Source: Albifimbria verrucaria (lineage: Eukaryota > Ascomycota > Sordariomycetes > Hypocreales > Stachybotryaceae). From it: a stretch of DNA of 64,000 bases. Position numbers and translations under genes: made by a program. The notes beneath the pieces are model-generated. The model saw only the letters and a list, made by a program, of their open reading frames with translations. It was not told the origin of the DNA and made no database searches. How positions within the stretch are numbered: the first letter of the stretch is position 1; every line of letters begins with the position of its first letter. The DNA is taken from positions 1-64,000 of the forward strand of contig JAHREC010000023.1 in NCBI GenBank assembly GCA_020081605.1, given 5' to 3'. Below, piece by piece: positions 45,910 through 57,009 of the stretch.

Positions 45910-48218
45910 CCTAATCCCAACCTATTGGCTTCTGTACGATATTCCTGCGTCTTCTGGGTAGACCATCTGAGTGACTCGGAAGCTTGGTCGAAAATGAGTA
46001 GCAATGGCTCTCTCACAGAGAATAACTCAATACGAGGCATCAGAACAGCGAGTCGTCATATCACAGCTGTTCTAGGAGTGGCTCAGTGTGGAGGCTAGCC
46101 CGGTCAAGTGCATGTACTCAATCCAGCGGTGTATACAAAGCACCGTCAAGGTCGTATTGTTTCGATCCTTCTCTGTGTTCGTCGTCTATAAATAGACACA
46201 GACAAGGATTGCCTTGCTTGGCTGCCGTCTATAGGAGGTGAAGGGTCGGGCTGACGCGAGCGTATCGCCGACAGGCGTGTGTCTGCAGTTTGGCTCTGGC
46301 GCAACCTTGTTCGGCTGAAGACTGCGTCGGATCAAGAACGCGTACCCAGTTGTGCACCAAAGCAGAGAAGGTGCGCCAGTTGTAGTGAGAAGGTGCCAGC
46401 ATTGGCGCTGCAGTCCCAGCCGGCATCTCTTACTCACAATCCCCATGAAAGATGTCTGTCTATCAAGACTCAGGCCGGGCAAGCTCAACCAAGAGCTGGC
46501 TGAGGCTCGTCTAAGCAGTAGGGCATCTCCTTCCTGAAGGAATTGTTAGAAAAGATCCATACAATAGACGCAGGGAAGCTCTTTACTCAACACAAAAAAG
46601 GTGACGTGTCTTCATCCATGAGGCAGTAAGCCTGGTGAAACGGGGTGGCGACCGATAAGCACTCGGATTGGCGGCTGTGTGCGCTGGCAAGACTCAATGG
46701 GTCAGGCATACACGTAATGCGAGGCGTCACACGTAGAGATCATGAACCGTGAACAAAGTTGTGAGTGGGAAAGTTACGACGAAGTTTGAAGAAAGCAATA
46801 CGTTGGGGAGAGGTTCCGACAATCAGGGGACACCAACACGTGACTTGGATTGGACCAGTCAGAAAACGGACCGCTGAAACCCAACACATGCATTACATGT
46901 CGGATTCTGCCCAATGTACCTCTTTTTTAATTAGTCAACTTTATAGCACGGGGTGAAGTGAGGGATACATGTAGTGAGAGAAAAAAGGATGAGAGAAAAA
47001 GGGTAGGGAGAAAAGATAGAGGAAGGAGGGGAAGAGTCGGCTGCGCCGAGGGATGAGATGACTTGGTGGTTCTTTCAAGATAAAGCTCCTCACTTCAGCA
47101 TTGGCTTATTCTCGATCGTGATGCCAGCCTACACCCGCTCCAGTAAACGACCTTATGAAGGGCTGTCGCCAATAACAGCAGGTTCACTGTGTTCGCATAA
47201 ACGACACCAGGCATACCTAAAGCCTTAGGTCGAGAGTTCGAACAGCTTCAATGATGGCAATAGAGAAACCGATCCTAGGATAATGGGCTAGATACCTGCT
47301 CCTGAGACCGGGTTTGGACGTCAGAATACCGATCCCTAACTCCTCAATGCAGCACTTACTACTTATTCGAGAGCCAATGGGAATAAAAAATCTATGTGAT
47401 GGATGATTTCTTAAATAGGTGAGTTTCAATGATGAAATAGAAGGTAAAGTGTGAGCAGCGAGTTTATTTAGAAAGATCGACTCAAATTGTCAGGACCATG
47501 TTCCGGTTCTGGTGTTGTACGCATCTGTGTAATGGCGACGTCGACCTGATGTGACGGGGAAATTCGACTAGCTGAAGGCAACCGCGTGAGCCCACTGGTA
47601 GTCCGCCCCAACCCAAGGTACTCAAGTGACGAAGGGTCGAGCCCCTAAACTCAAATGAGGTTTCGCAACAGTCCCCTATCGCCCACCGTACGCGACGGCA
47701 CGGCCTTGCCGCATTTGTAGACGCCGATCATGACACCATTGGATGTGGCGCTGTTCAGCTCGAGTGGTATGGGATCCTGCCTCACAAGCCTTACTCAACA
47801 ATGAGACGGTCACAGTCTCACGTTGGACGAGTGCTATGATGTTGATTGGTTATATTGGCGTGAATTTCCCTCACTTTATGCACTGTAACCTTGACATCCT
47901 GTCCAGGGGCTGACTTCTGGCCCCATCAGGTACAGTGGTATGCAGGATCATTGTCCTCAACTTCAATGAATGAATGTGTTTTTGCACGAACCAGCCACGT
48001 CTACAAACCGTGTGGATCGGGTTCGGTTGAGTAAATATTAATAATTCATCTATAGAGATTGTAAATAAGAGAACTTCAGGCTACGCTTGTTCACAGTTTC
48101 TCACACGGTTTGGCCTGTGCGGAAAGACCATTCAACTCATGAAATTGAGGACACGAAAGGTGAATCGGACTGTCTCATGCATTTCATCTTCACCTTTTTG
48201 TTTCCCAACTGCATCGCG
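45910..48218. other. gene-free region, purine-rich tract
   Basis: No convincing coding frame. 46976-47036 is a purine run interrupted by only a few T, probably able to form unusual DNA structures. The right part is likely the promoter of the DUF3433 gene. A small ORF at 47217-47429 (minus) has no signature. Confidence 0.4.
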
Positions 48219-50039
48219 ATGGTCAAGGCCAAGGGCAGTTACGCCGTCAGAGGAGAGGCCGCAGAAAGCCAGCCAAACTGGAAGCCCCTTGTGTTCAATC
48301 CTCTGTACCTCCTGTTCTTGGTCATCCTTCACGTGCTTCATATTGTCGGCATCCAGCTCTTGATAAATCAGTGTGACTCCGATCAACCTGAAATCGACCG
48401 CGTCCTGAGGAATGTGACAGTGGCAGATCCGAAGAGCATCTTCATATTCGAGGAAGGCGATGTGGCTGCCTTTATCTACTGGTCTTGCCTCCCAGTTCTA
48501 TCCGTCCTAGTTGTCGGCTCTTTCTGGGAATTCCTAGATTTAACCGTGCGCCGACTCGAGCCGTTCTACCAGCTATCAAGTCGCGAAGGCGGGAATGCCT
48601 TTAACGCTTTGTGTCTGGACTACAGTTCCAGCTTCGGCTTGGTGACGCCATTTCGGGCGCTATCGAGACGACATTTCACTGTTTTTCTGACCGCAACCGC
48701 TTTTGTGTTGATGTCAATTGTTCTTCCGGCCTTAACAGGTGCTATCTTCAGCATCGAATGGGGAAGTTTATCATTCTCTCTCAGAAAGAAGGATGGGCCT
48801 AAATACGCCGTTATATCCATCAACCCTGGCGTTGCCCTCGCTACGCAAGTCGTACACGGAACTGTCATCGCTTTGGCTATAATTCTCACCATCATTCTGC
48901 TCACCCGCCGAACCGGCGTATATCACGATCCGAAGGGTATTGGAGGCCTTGCCTCCTTTATTAGCGACGCGGAGAAAATCGGACTCTCTACGGTTCGTCT
49001 TTTTCAGCAGATTCCATCCTTCGCTCACTCCGATGATATCGCCTCCGCTTTGAGTGGTTTCAAGTTCCACCTTAACCACAAAGTCTACAATGCAGACGGT
49101 AGACCATCGATGACATACCAGCTCGAAGCTGAACAAAGGCCCGGCTATAGCCTACCTAGGAGAGATAATTATCGGTACCGCTGCAGCCGTCGAGATGCGA
49201 ATGGCATCTGGCTGACTAGGCGTATGGCCTGTCTGTCTGAAATCCTCATCTGGTTAGGCCTGCCGGTGATGACTTCGGCTATCTACTATGCTTCCAAGAT
49301 TCCTGGCAAGATCGCTAGCCACGATGTCGGTAGGCTGGCTATTTCCAAGATTGTCGTCACGCTCTGCATCACGGTCGGTGGTATGATGTGGGTGACGATC
49401 CAGCGCAATCTCCAGAGGCTTGAGCCCTGGCGACAACTAAGCACTGATCGCCCTCGCGCTCTATACGCCTCGAGGCTGACGCGCCACAATGTTGCCGATC
49501 TGGGTCTTATTGGCAGTGCCATGTTCAGCATCGTAAGGGGCTCCCTAATTATGCTGTGGGCGGCATTCTGCGTTGTGATGATTCACATAATAACTATCCT
49601 GGCCCCACCGGTTCTCGAACTCATCCATGCGTCAGGCCGCAGTGGCAACCTAGCGGCGTACAATGAGATCAAGATTCTTACGGGCCAGAAGGGCCAGGCC
49701 CTAGGTGCCACAGGCTTTGCCTTCCACCTCGTTATCTTAGCCAATCTCGTCTTTCTTATATCCAGCGGAAGAACAGAACCATTCCTACCTCGGGCTCCAA
49801 CGACCATAGCCAGTCAAATCTTATATATATGTCACAGCGACAAGTTGCTCGAAAGCTTTGCTAGTACTTCAATGTTATCGGAAAATGAGCTAAGTGAGAA
49901 ATCAAAAGCTATTGAGCAGAGATGTCGGTTTGGCTGGTTCTGGTGGCAGAGAGGACAGCTCTGGTGCGTCGGCTTAGAGTACAATGAGTATATTGAGGCA
50001 CACTGGACAAAGTTCGATTTCAAAAGAGGTCTTAATTGA
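48219..50039 (+). CDS. DUF3433-family multi-pass membrane protein
   Basis: An unbroken frame of 606 residues from ATG 48219 (other in-frame ATG at 48177). A polar start leads into NWKPLVFNPLYLLFLV (first helix). Two similar halves follow, each with a W-E/R-L-E-P-(F/W)-x-Q-L-S motif: TVRRLEPFYQLSS and LQRLEPWRQLST. About eight hydrophobic helices are present, and between the halves a soluble stretch ISDAEKIGLSTVRLFQQIPS. This repeated arrangement is typical of DUF3433 proteins, related to Neurospora spray and implicated in hyphal growth and calcium-linked processes. No frame break is present, in contrast to its neighbours. I chose 48219 because conserved sequence begins shortly after it. Confidence 0.85.
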   Translation: MVKAKGSYAVRGEAAESQPNWKPLVFNPLYLLFLVILHVLHIVGIQLLINQCDSDQPEIDRVLRNVTVADPKSIFIFEEGDVAAFIYWSCLPVLSVLVVGSFWEFLDLTVRRLEPFYQLSSREGGNAFNALCLDYSSSFGLVTPFRALSRRHFTVFLTATAFVLMSIVLPALTGAIFSIEWGSLSFSLRKKDGPKYAVISINPGVALATQVVHGTVIALAIILTIILLTRRTGVYHDPKGIGGLASFISDAEKIGLSTVRLFQQIPSFAHSDDIASALSGFKFHLNHKVYNADGRPSMTYQLEAEQRPGYSLPRRDNYRYRCSRRDANGIWLTRRMACLSEILIWLGLPVMTSAIYYASKIPGKIASHDVGRLAISKIVVTLCITVGGMMWVTIQRNLQRLEPWRQLSTDRPRALYASRLTRHNVADLGLIGSAMFSIVRGSLIMLWAAFCVVMIHIITILAPPVLELIHASGRSGNLAAYNEIKILTGQKGQALGATGFAFHLVILANLVFLISSGRTEPFLPRAPTTIASQILYICHSDKLLESFASTSMLSENELSEKSKAIEQRCRFGWFWWQRGQLWCVGLEYNEYIEAHWTKFDFKRGLN

Positions 50040-50111
50040 GTGTTTATATAATAAGCCTGACATTTACCTTTAGCCATTTCAGAGCTATCTTCCTTACCTT
50101 CTAAATAGAGA

Positions 50112-50392
50112 ATGAAATTTCCGGCGATTTCTGCAAATACGGTTATATTTCTCGCATTAGCCAGCATTAATGCTTGTAAGCAAGCTCTCAAAAATGGTAT
50201 TAAAGCTGGATATAGTCCCAAGGTCACAATTAGCTGCGAGCAAATGAGCTCGAGGCCAATGAGCACAAAGGATTTTGCAGCTTCGACAGGACAAGCGGAA
50301 TACTGTCCTAATAACGACTTTCTGCCGGATCTAAGATCGTGCGAGGCTGAGCGCTGTTCGTCAGGGGATGTGGTTCATTCAATTACAGTACT
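50112..50392 (+). CDS. small secreted CFEM-like protein (first exon)
   Basis: ATG 50112 opens a signal peptide (MKFPAISANTVIFLALASIN). After it come a cysteine-containing domain (SCEQM, AEYCPNNDFLPDLRSC, ERCSSGD) whose latter half resembles the C-terminal part of CFEM domains (C.......F...+..C....C...D). A splice donor gtaaga follows at 50393, and the reading frame would continue in a later exon that I could not place. CFEM proteins bind haem or act as secreted effectors. It has fewer cysteines in this exon than the eight of a full CFEM. Confidence 0.45.
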
Positions 50393-50763
50393 GTAAGAGG
50401 ACCAATCTGGATATGGAACAAGTCAATTTAACCTCACATATGATGCTATGGCTTACAACCTTTAGCTTCCTTTCAAGTGAAAGCATTTCTAGCAGATTAA
50501 GGAGCACCGAAAGCGATGAGATAGCCTGTCTTGCCTTTTAAATAAGTCCGGAGAGCCAGAGCCCAGTTTCGTATCCATAGGATGCGGGATAGTTATTGGG
50601 TCCTGTAGCTGACCGTCTTTTGTGACCCCTTAGGGGACGAGTTTTGGATATTGCTAGTGAATAATATGACGTAGGGCGGTGCAGGCTTTATCCAAAAGGA
50701 GAAGAAAACGCGCAGGGCCCTTTGGGAGGGAGTGAACCCTCTGTTCGCCTGAACAATGATTAG

Positions 50764-50848
50764 AGTAGTAGTAGTAGTAAGTAAGTAAGTAGTAGTAAGT
50801 AAGTAGTAGTAGTAAGTAAGTAGTAGTGAGTAAGTAGTAGTAAGTAGG
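50764..50848 (+). repeat. AGT/AAGT compound microsatellite
   Basis: Mixed tandem agt and aagt units over about 85 bp. It reads as a Tyr/Leu/Thr repeat on the minus strand, where it creates a spurious open frame. Confidence 0.85.
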
Positions 50849-51172
50849 TGCAGTAGGTGTTCATGCGTACCGTCAAGCCCATCTATATCATCGCTCCGGA
50901 CTGAACATTCTCTGCATACTGTTACCACTCTAGTGGCATCTTCGCTAGTCACACGATCGCTACATTTCCACATCGTTAGTATCAATTCTCGCAAATTTAT
51001 CGCAGTGTTAGGCTATCAATGCATTGCACAAGCTACATTTGATGCTACTACCCCTTTGCACAAGAACCCATCTTTGCAATGTTAGATGTTCTACTTGTTA
51101 TCGTACTATGTGAATAACCGCTTCCAAGACGTTGTACTGTAATCAATCCCGACCATGCGATTGCTATCATCA

Positions 51173-52006
51173 CTACTCTGCAATACTTTGGATGTGATGC
51201 CTTAGTAGCAGTACCTCCGGTGACCAAGTGTTATACCTAGAGTACGAACCGACATGTTTGATTATGATACGTTCGCCTTCCTCAATATCTTCCGCAAAAA
51301 AAAATTCTTCTGGTCTTATGCTGCTTCTTTGAGCAGCCTTCGTGAACGAAGTGACATCAATTGGAATTCTTTCTTTGACAATTCCATCATGGTTCTCTAG
51401 CGTATCGTGCACTTCACTACCAAACGGTTGCGACACAGCTGATAAGACATTTTCAGTTTTGTATCCTGACTCCGAGAGCTTCTTTTGAATTTGCAACAGC
51501 TTATTCGTCCCCAATCACTTTTATCATCAACCCTATTCTGAGGCAGTTGGGCCATTTCAGTGGCTGAACATAGCAGCTGCTCTGCGCCGTTTTTGGCTGA
51601 TTGGGCGCCGATGTACAGCTGCGTTGCGCAAATCTACTAGATCTTTCAGGATTGTCTGCAGACATGGCTGTGCCTCAATCGGTAGAGTAGATACCACTTT
51701 TCGAAAAAATCGTGTCCATTCTGCTAATTCGACAGTAACGGGATATCGCCAAGCTCGATGCTATAGAACTGATCGCATATGCACGACTGCAAATTTGTAG
51801 AAACAGTCTTCTACGACCCTTTGTGCTGCACTGAGGGTAACAAATTGGACCGGAGATGATGAGAAGGGCTCATAAATGTCGGGACATTCATTGGAAGAGA
51901 GCAGTTCCATGCTACTTGGGCCGGTTTGGGTGAGAGAGCGAAGCGACAATTGGGATGGCAGCAGACAAGATGAGGGTTGTCGACCACCTTCAGCGATACG
52001 GCTCAC
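51173..52006 (-). pseudogene. unrecognised fungal protein, degenerate
   Basis: Reading leftwards, frames give a serine-rich N-terminus, SAAQRVVEDCFYKFAVVHM, then after frame changes VELAEWTRFFRKVVSTLP and ILKDLVDLRNAAVHRRPI. The final frame ends KNRLLQIQKKL-like and EEFFFAEDIEEGERI before the stop. The LRNxAVHR motif is familiar from uncharacterised fungal proteins. A consistent direction across frames supports one broken gene. Confidence 0.35.
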
Positions 52007-52262
52007 AGGGCCTCCTTAGCATCGCGATAACCCATACTAACCCTAGAGCTGGGTTATAAATAGATGATAGAGTATTCTTGCTACAATAAATTGAATCGAA
52101 TATTACATCAGAATGTAGGAAATACGGTATCAGCATTAGATGCAACTATGCAAGTCCAGTTTTCGAGCCGTTGGACTATATGAGAGCTAACATAAAGCAA
52201 GAGAAGTAGGAGCAGGTCGTCTACGCGGCAAAGCACGGTGAAATAACCACTCCGCATGATGT

Positions 52263-52900
52263 ATGTACCCGTGGCTTGACCACTATTGCCATGCAGTGGT
52301 GGTAGGTATGCCGCTGGTACTAATCAGATGTTGGCCTGGTTTCTCTTCTGACGTCTTGTGGGACAGGGATTCGAGCTTAAATGCGGGGATGGGCAGGAGG
52401 CCTTTTCTATCTAAAGGGGAAGTGGATTCACTGGAGCAGGAGCAGTATCCGATGGGTTCCCTTCGCGAGGCGATTCAGGTGATGGAATCGGCCGAGGAAT
52501 TATGTGGCGGAGAGCTCGCACCAGCATTCCATGGCCGCCCAGCTGCAGAGTCGACAAACTCCAACACCCAGTGCGGAGCTAGGGAGGTTGTTGCCACGCT
52601 GACAGTTGTCGGCCACATTTCCTGGCGCCTTGCAAGCTTTTCTCACAAAGACACAAGCGCAAGCATCGCTTCAATAGAAGTTAGGATTAATCTACACCAA
52701 GTTGGTTCTATTAACCTGGCCCTGCAGACTGACATAAAAAGAAAAATTTCATATCTTTTTTGCAAATGGGGTTTTTTTTCAAATCAATCAATTCTGGATA
52801 AGACAATACTACATATGAAAGAGACTTTCATTCTATCCCAATCCCCGATCGCGTATCATCACCCCGTCCAGGACCTGCTCCCAACCAACGTGGTGACAAC
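52263..52900 (+). CDS. hypothetical ORF
   Basis: An open frame of about 210 codons without recognised domain. The middle (MGSLREAIQVMESAEELCGG) looks protein-like and the end does not. It overlaps the start of the four-helix protein in another frame. Confidence 0.2.
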
Positions 52901-53411
52901 ATGAATACCCATGTACGTCTGAAACTATGCTCGCCCAATCATGAAAAACATGCTAATCAATTTAGTATCCGGCTTCTTATATCGGAATTGCAGATGCTCT
53001 GGCGTTGGTAGCCACCTTTGCTAGTGCCTTCACGTATAGCAATGTGATTACTCTTTCAACAACATGTCCTACGCCGTGTTGCGGCAAGGAGTTTGACACA
53101 GGCGCATTACAAATAGTGCTTTCCATTGCCTTTCTTGTTTTTACTTTCAGCTTGTTTCTCACCATTGGAGTTTTATTGAAGCTTCGAAACCGAATCCAAA
53201 CGAAGGAATAACCCATCAAACCAGGATTCATATAACGGTTCAATGCCTCTTGTCCGGTTCCGGGATTCTTCTTGCAGTAGGGTTTATTCTTCTATTGGTT
53301 GGTTTGGTAATAATCAGGCATGGAGGGAACACAGCAGTTGGCAGTATTGGAATTATTATCGTGGCAATTGCTGGGATGGTTGCAATTATCTGGTCATGTG
53401 TAGGTGTTTAA
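52901..53411 (+). CDS. four-helix transmembrane protein
   Basis: Exon 1 (52901-52912) encodes MNTH. A 53-nt intron (gtacgt...gctaatcaatttag) follows, then an exon with four hydrophobic helices: GIADALALVATFASAFTY, ALQIVLSIAFLVFTFSLFL, VQCLLSGSGILLAVGFILLL and GSIGIIIVAIAGMVAIIW. A CPTPCC pair lies in the first loop. The frame must gain one base at the GG 53205-53206 for helices 3-4 to follow helices 1-2; without it the protein stops after RIQTKE. Total about 150 residues. Family unknown. Small four-helix proteins are frequent neighbours of fungal NLR and HET genes, which is context only. Confidence 0.55.
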
Positions 53412-53769
53412 CTTAAGTCTATTATTTTTCTACAGCCTTTATGCCCAGTTATCGAACGCCTGAGGGGAAATAGTCATGTTTTTTCTCTGTGACTGAATCG
53501 TGTATAAGCTAGACATAGACCGGCTAAACAGCAGGCCTCGTGCGCGGTAATGTCAATTGTATGTGTCACCTGCGGAAAACAATAGTCTTATTATCGTGAA
53601 ATCTCCCGTCATCTTTGTTGCTATTCACGATCATCAAAAACGGCATCATCAAAGGATGCCGCGAGAACACATGTTGTCCAGCCCTTCCATCCACCACCGG
53701 TATCTGAACCGTTATCTCTATAAGAGACTACTTCATCTCCAGCGTTGTCGTACTTGTGCCCATGATTTC

Positions 53770-54195
53770 TCACTTTTTTCTTATGCCATGGTAGTCCACA
53801 TAACCCGTACCAGGGGAATCAGCAACTGCGTTAACTAGTTCCACTCGGGCGTCCTTGAGTGCTTCTTTATACAAGTCATCCCACGAAGGATGTCTACCCG
53901 TAGCCTCTCTGTAAACAGCGACGTCGAATTTTTTTCTGGGTAGTGACATTTCAATACTATTGGCGCTGTCAGCTAAATGGCCCACCTAGGCTAAGTGTGT
54001 GCTAACAATTATCTCCCAAATCTGTTTTTTATTAAGCTTTTGGTTCCTTTTCAGATAATGCCACTCTTCAAACTTGTGCTGTGGTCCAGTAAGTGGATAA
54101 CAGGTTGGCGATCGATGTTGAGAGAGTATAAAATACACGGGACGAGGAAGATAATTTATAGGCGCAAGGGAAACTGTTAATGTCACGACGGACAC
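53770..54195 (-). CDS. hypothetical ORFs
   Basis: Two consecutive frames reading leftwards. The second (53985-53770) contains AVYREATGRHPSWDDLYKEA and VELVNAVADSPGTGYVDYHG, which look like a real soluble domain up to the stop. The first is less convincing. No family recognised. Confidence 0.28.
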
Positions 54196-54599
54196 GAAGA
54201 TGACAATGATGGAGACACAAGAACAAACTTTATGTAGTAGAATATAATGATAGTAAGCTCAACTAAAAAAACTCAAAAATTCATGATGTTTCCGACGCAA
54301 GCGAAGTTTCAATAAAAGAACTTCACAATATGGCATCGGCTGCAAGGTAGTGATCCCGGGCAGATGGACAGATCGCCTGGTTGGTTCTTTTCTGTCCCTT
54401 CCCCATGGTAACTCGCAGCCGAACCAAGCCACACGGCCGCCAAAACCGGCAGCAACGGTGTGCATGGCTAACTCTATGACGGGATCTGGTCCTTCCAAGA
54501 TAACGAAATGTCATTGGACTGCTTAAGATTGAGGTTAGCAAAGTTTCTCTCAGCCTTGGGCACTTAAACTTGCGCATCGAGATGGAATGAATACAGCTA

Positions 54600-56227
54600 A
54601 TTAGTAGAGATTAGGTGCCCTCGCCCCTACTAGGCGATTGAGAACAATTTATTACAGCAGTATGTAATACAGCATGAATATATCCTGTTGATTTACCCAG
54701 CTTGGAAGCCGTAGTTTGCGTTACCCAGAGGTAGTATGATTGCCCATTAGCTTAGCTTCATGCCGTATTAAGGTTGAAGTAAATAGAAACTAAGGTTGAA
54801 GTAAAACTGACCTGTCTGAATTGTCACCTGAGGCTCTGTGAGGGGTAGTTTTGGCTACAGTGGGCGTTTGCGAACGTGAAGTCCTCTTGATTAGTGTGAT
54901 ACCTTCGATAGTAAACCGACCCTTGAAATAGCAACATCACGTGTGTAGGTAACCTTTTGTTAAATAGAGGCACCCTGCATTGGAATGTGACTACCACTAT
55001 AGGGATGACAGTTCGGAAATTGACAGGTTATTCTTTGATCTAGAACCTCGACATGAATTCTAAAAAGTGAGACATGTCATGTGAGTGATGGGCTTGCGCC
55101 TCTATCGTAACGTTTCAAGCCCTCGGTGATAGATAAATTGTGGCGTCTTGTTCAGCTCGCCGCCTCCGTAGTCTAGACTGGAGCTGCTCAACGTACGAAG
55201 ATGGGTCCCTTTGTTCCAAGGCTGGAGACTCTGGCACGAGCATGACCACTTTCAATCTGCTGCTAAGTTGTGCGAGATACTATAGGCAAAGGGTGGAGAA
55301 ATGACATTCATGCATCCTCAACTTCGGTAAGGAGTCGTCACCGAAACTAACCCTTCTGACGCATCGTTTGTGCTTTCTTTGGCTTTTTTAATATGATTTC
55401 AGTTTTCATCACGTCTAAAATGATTGGCACGAGAACCTCCACGTCCAACTTCGAGTTCTTTTGCTCTTTGTTTGACAAGTGCTAGGTTGTTGGTACAGGG
55501 CATCAAATGCACCGACAAGATATCGTTGAACGAGCTAGATATTAGAGCTGCGCTATGATACAACGCTCTGGCTATCATAACAAGTCACGCGATAAGGTCA
55601 CGGATGATAAGCTAAGATCTACTGACTCGTATAGCGATAAGAGAGCTATATAGAAAGGCCCCCTGTTACACAGGATGACCAGAGCAGACAATATTCAATA
55701 TCGTTATCGAGTTCCTACTTTTGTTGCTATCCATATGCAAGTAGTCTTTACTGATTCTAATGCGGGCCTCATAAGGTGGGATCAAACTAAGTATGAAGGG
55801 AACGTGAGAATTGCTGGGGAAAGACCTAGGCGTAAACGTCCCTCGAGGCGCTTGCCACAGCCTTTCTGTATTACATGCTGCTGTACCGGCAATAGATTGT
55901 TCTCGATTGTTTAACAGGAATGAGGGCGCCTAAGTTCTGATAACTAGCTGTATTCATCCCATGTCGATGCTTATGTTTAGGTGCTCGAGGCTGAGCCAAA
56001 CTTTCTCAACTTCAAAAACATGTGAAACCCTAGCTACGTCCATTTACATAAATAAGAAACTGATTCCGTAGACTGATAGAAAAGAAGAGTGGAATTTAAG
56101 CCGTAAATCTCTACTCAAAACCTCAGCTGAAAACCTCAAATACTGTCCCAGAACTACACACCAACTATCCACTTCATCACTATTGCTTCTTGTTTCCAAC
56201 CTCATCAAGAACCTTCCAAGAGCTACA
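54600..56227. other. gene-poor region
   Basis: No confident gene. A short frame at 55675-55914 ends in a basic stretch (GERPRRKRPSRRL). The right end (56090-56220) is the likely leader of the metalloprotease gene. Confidence 0.4.
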
Positions 56228-57007
56228 ATGCCGGAACTTCCTATCAACAACAATCGTTGGACAGCTCCAGAGGCGACCCCTCCAATGGGGTTAATGTACT
56301 GCCTCCTCGGCAGCAAGCCAAAGTTCAAGAATATCTCCAAAAATTCGGATACTTGGACCGCTCTCGAGATGCAGCCGACCTTGATCCATCAGTGGATGAC
56401 CATGCTGCTCTCAAACGCTTCCAGAGATTTATTGGCTTAAGCGAAACCTCTGGAATATACAACGATGAGACCAAAACGGCAATGAACAAGCCACGTTGTG
56501 GTTTTCCCGATGTGAGCGGCATCTCCGACTTCATCCTTTCAGGTTCCAAATGGAACAAAACCGTAATCACTTGGCGCCTGATCGGACGATCTGAAGACCT
56601 TCCTCTTGAGCAAGCAAGGACGGCCATTCTCAGGGCATGTAATGAATGGAACAGGCAGATGCTCCACAATCGTCTCCAAGAGACACTCTCAGGTCCAGCC
56701 GATATCCTCATCAAGTTCGCTAGAGGGGACCATGGTGATGGAAATAACTTTGATGGACCAGGCACAGTGCTTGCTCATGCATACTTCCCCCTCCTGCTGG
56801 TGGGCAGCTCGCTGGTGATGTTCATTTCGATGAGGACGAAAATTGGATGGATATCAATTTCTTAATGGAAGTCGCACTACACGAGCTTGGGCACTCCTAG
56901 GGCTGGAACATTCCACAGATCCCAGCGCAGTTATGTATCCCTACTTCTCGAGCAGATCAAGGCTCGGCACCGATGACATCGCTGGTATCAGAAGGCTTTA
57001 TCCTTGA
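56228..57007 (+). CDS. matrixin-type zinc metalloprotease (M10), frameshifted
   Basis: From ATG 56228, a short N-terminus is followed by a peptidoglycan-binding-like domain (QAKVQEYLQKFGYL, DDHAALKRFQRFIGL). The cysteine-switch motif PRCGFPD that keeps matrixins latent comes next, then the catalytic domain: ITWRLIG, AFxxWN-like ACNEWN, GDVHFDEDENW, the zinc site HELGHS-LG-EH, and the Met-turn VMYP near the end. Three sites look one base short: G4 56287, C5 56787 and CC 56896 (which splits the zinc motif). With them the span is a multiple of three (260 residues) and every catalytic residue is present. No signal peptide is evident. Matrixins are uncommon in fungi. Substrate unknown. Confidence 0.85.
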
Positions 57008-57009
57008 AT

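Noticed and set aside
50593..50994. Minus-strand ORF of 133 codons
   Set aside because: A third of it is the translated AGT/AAGT microsatellite (repeated Tyr-Leu-Thr), and the flanks have no protein character.
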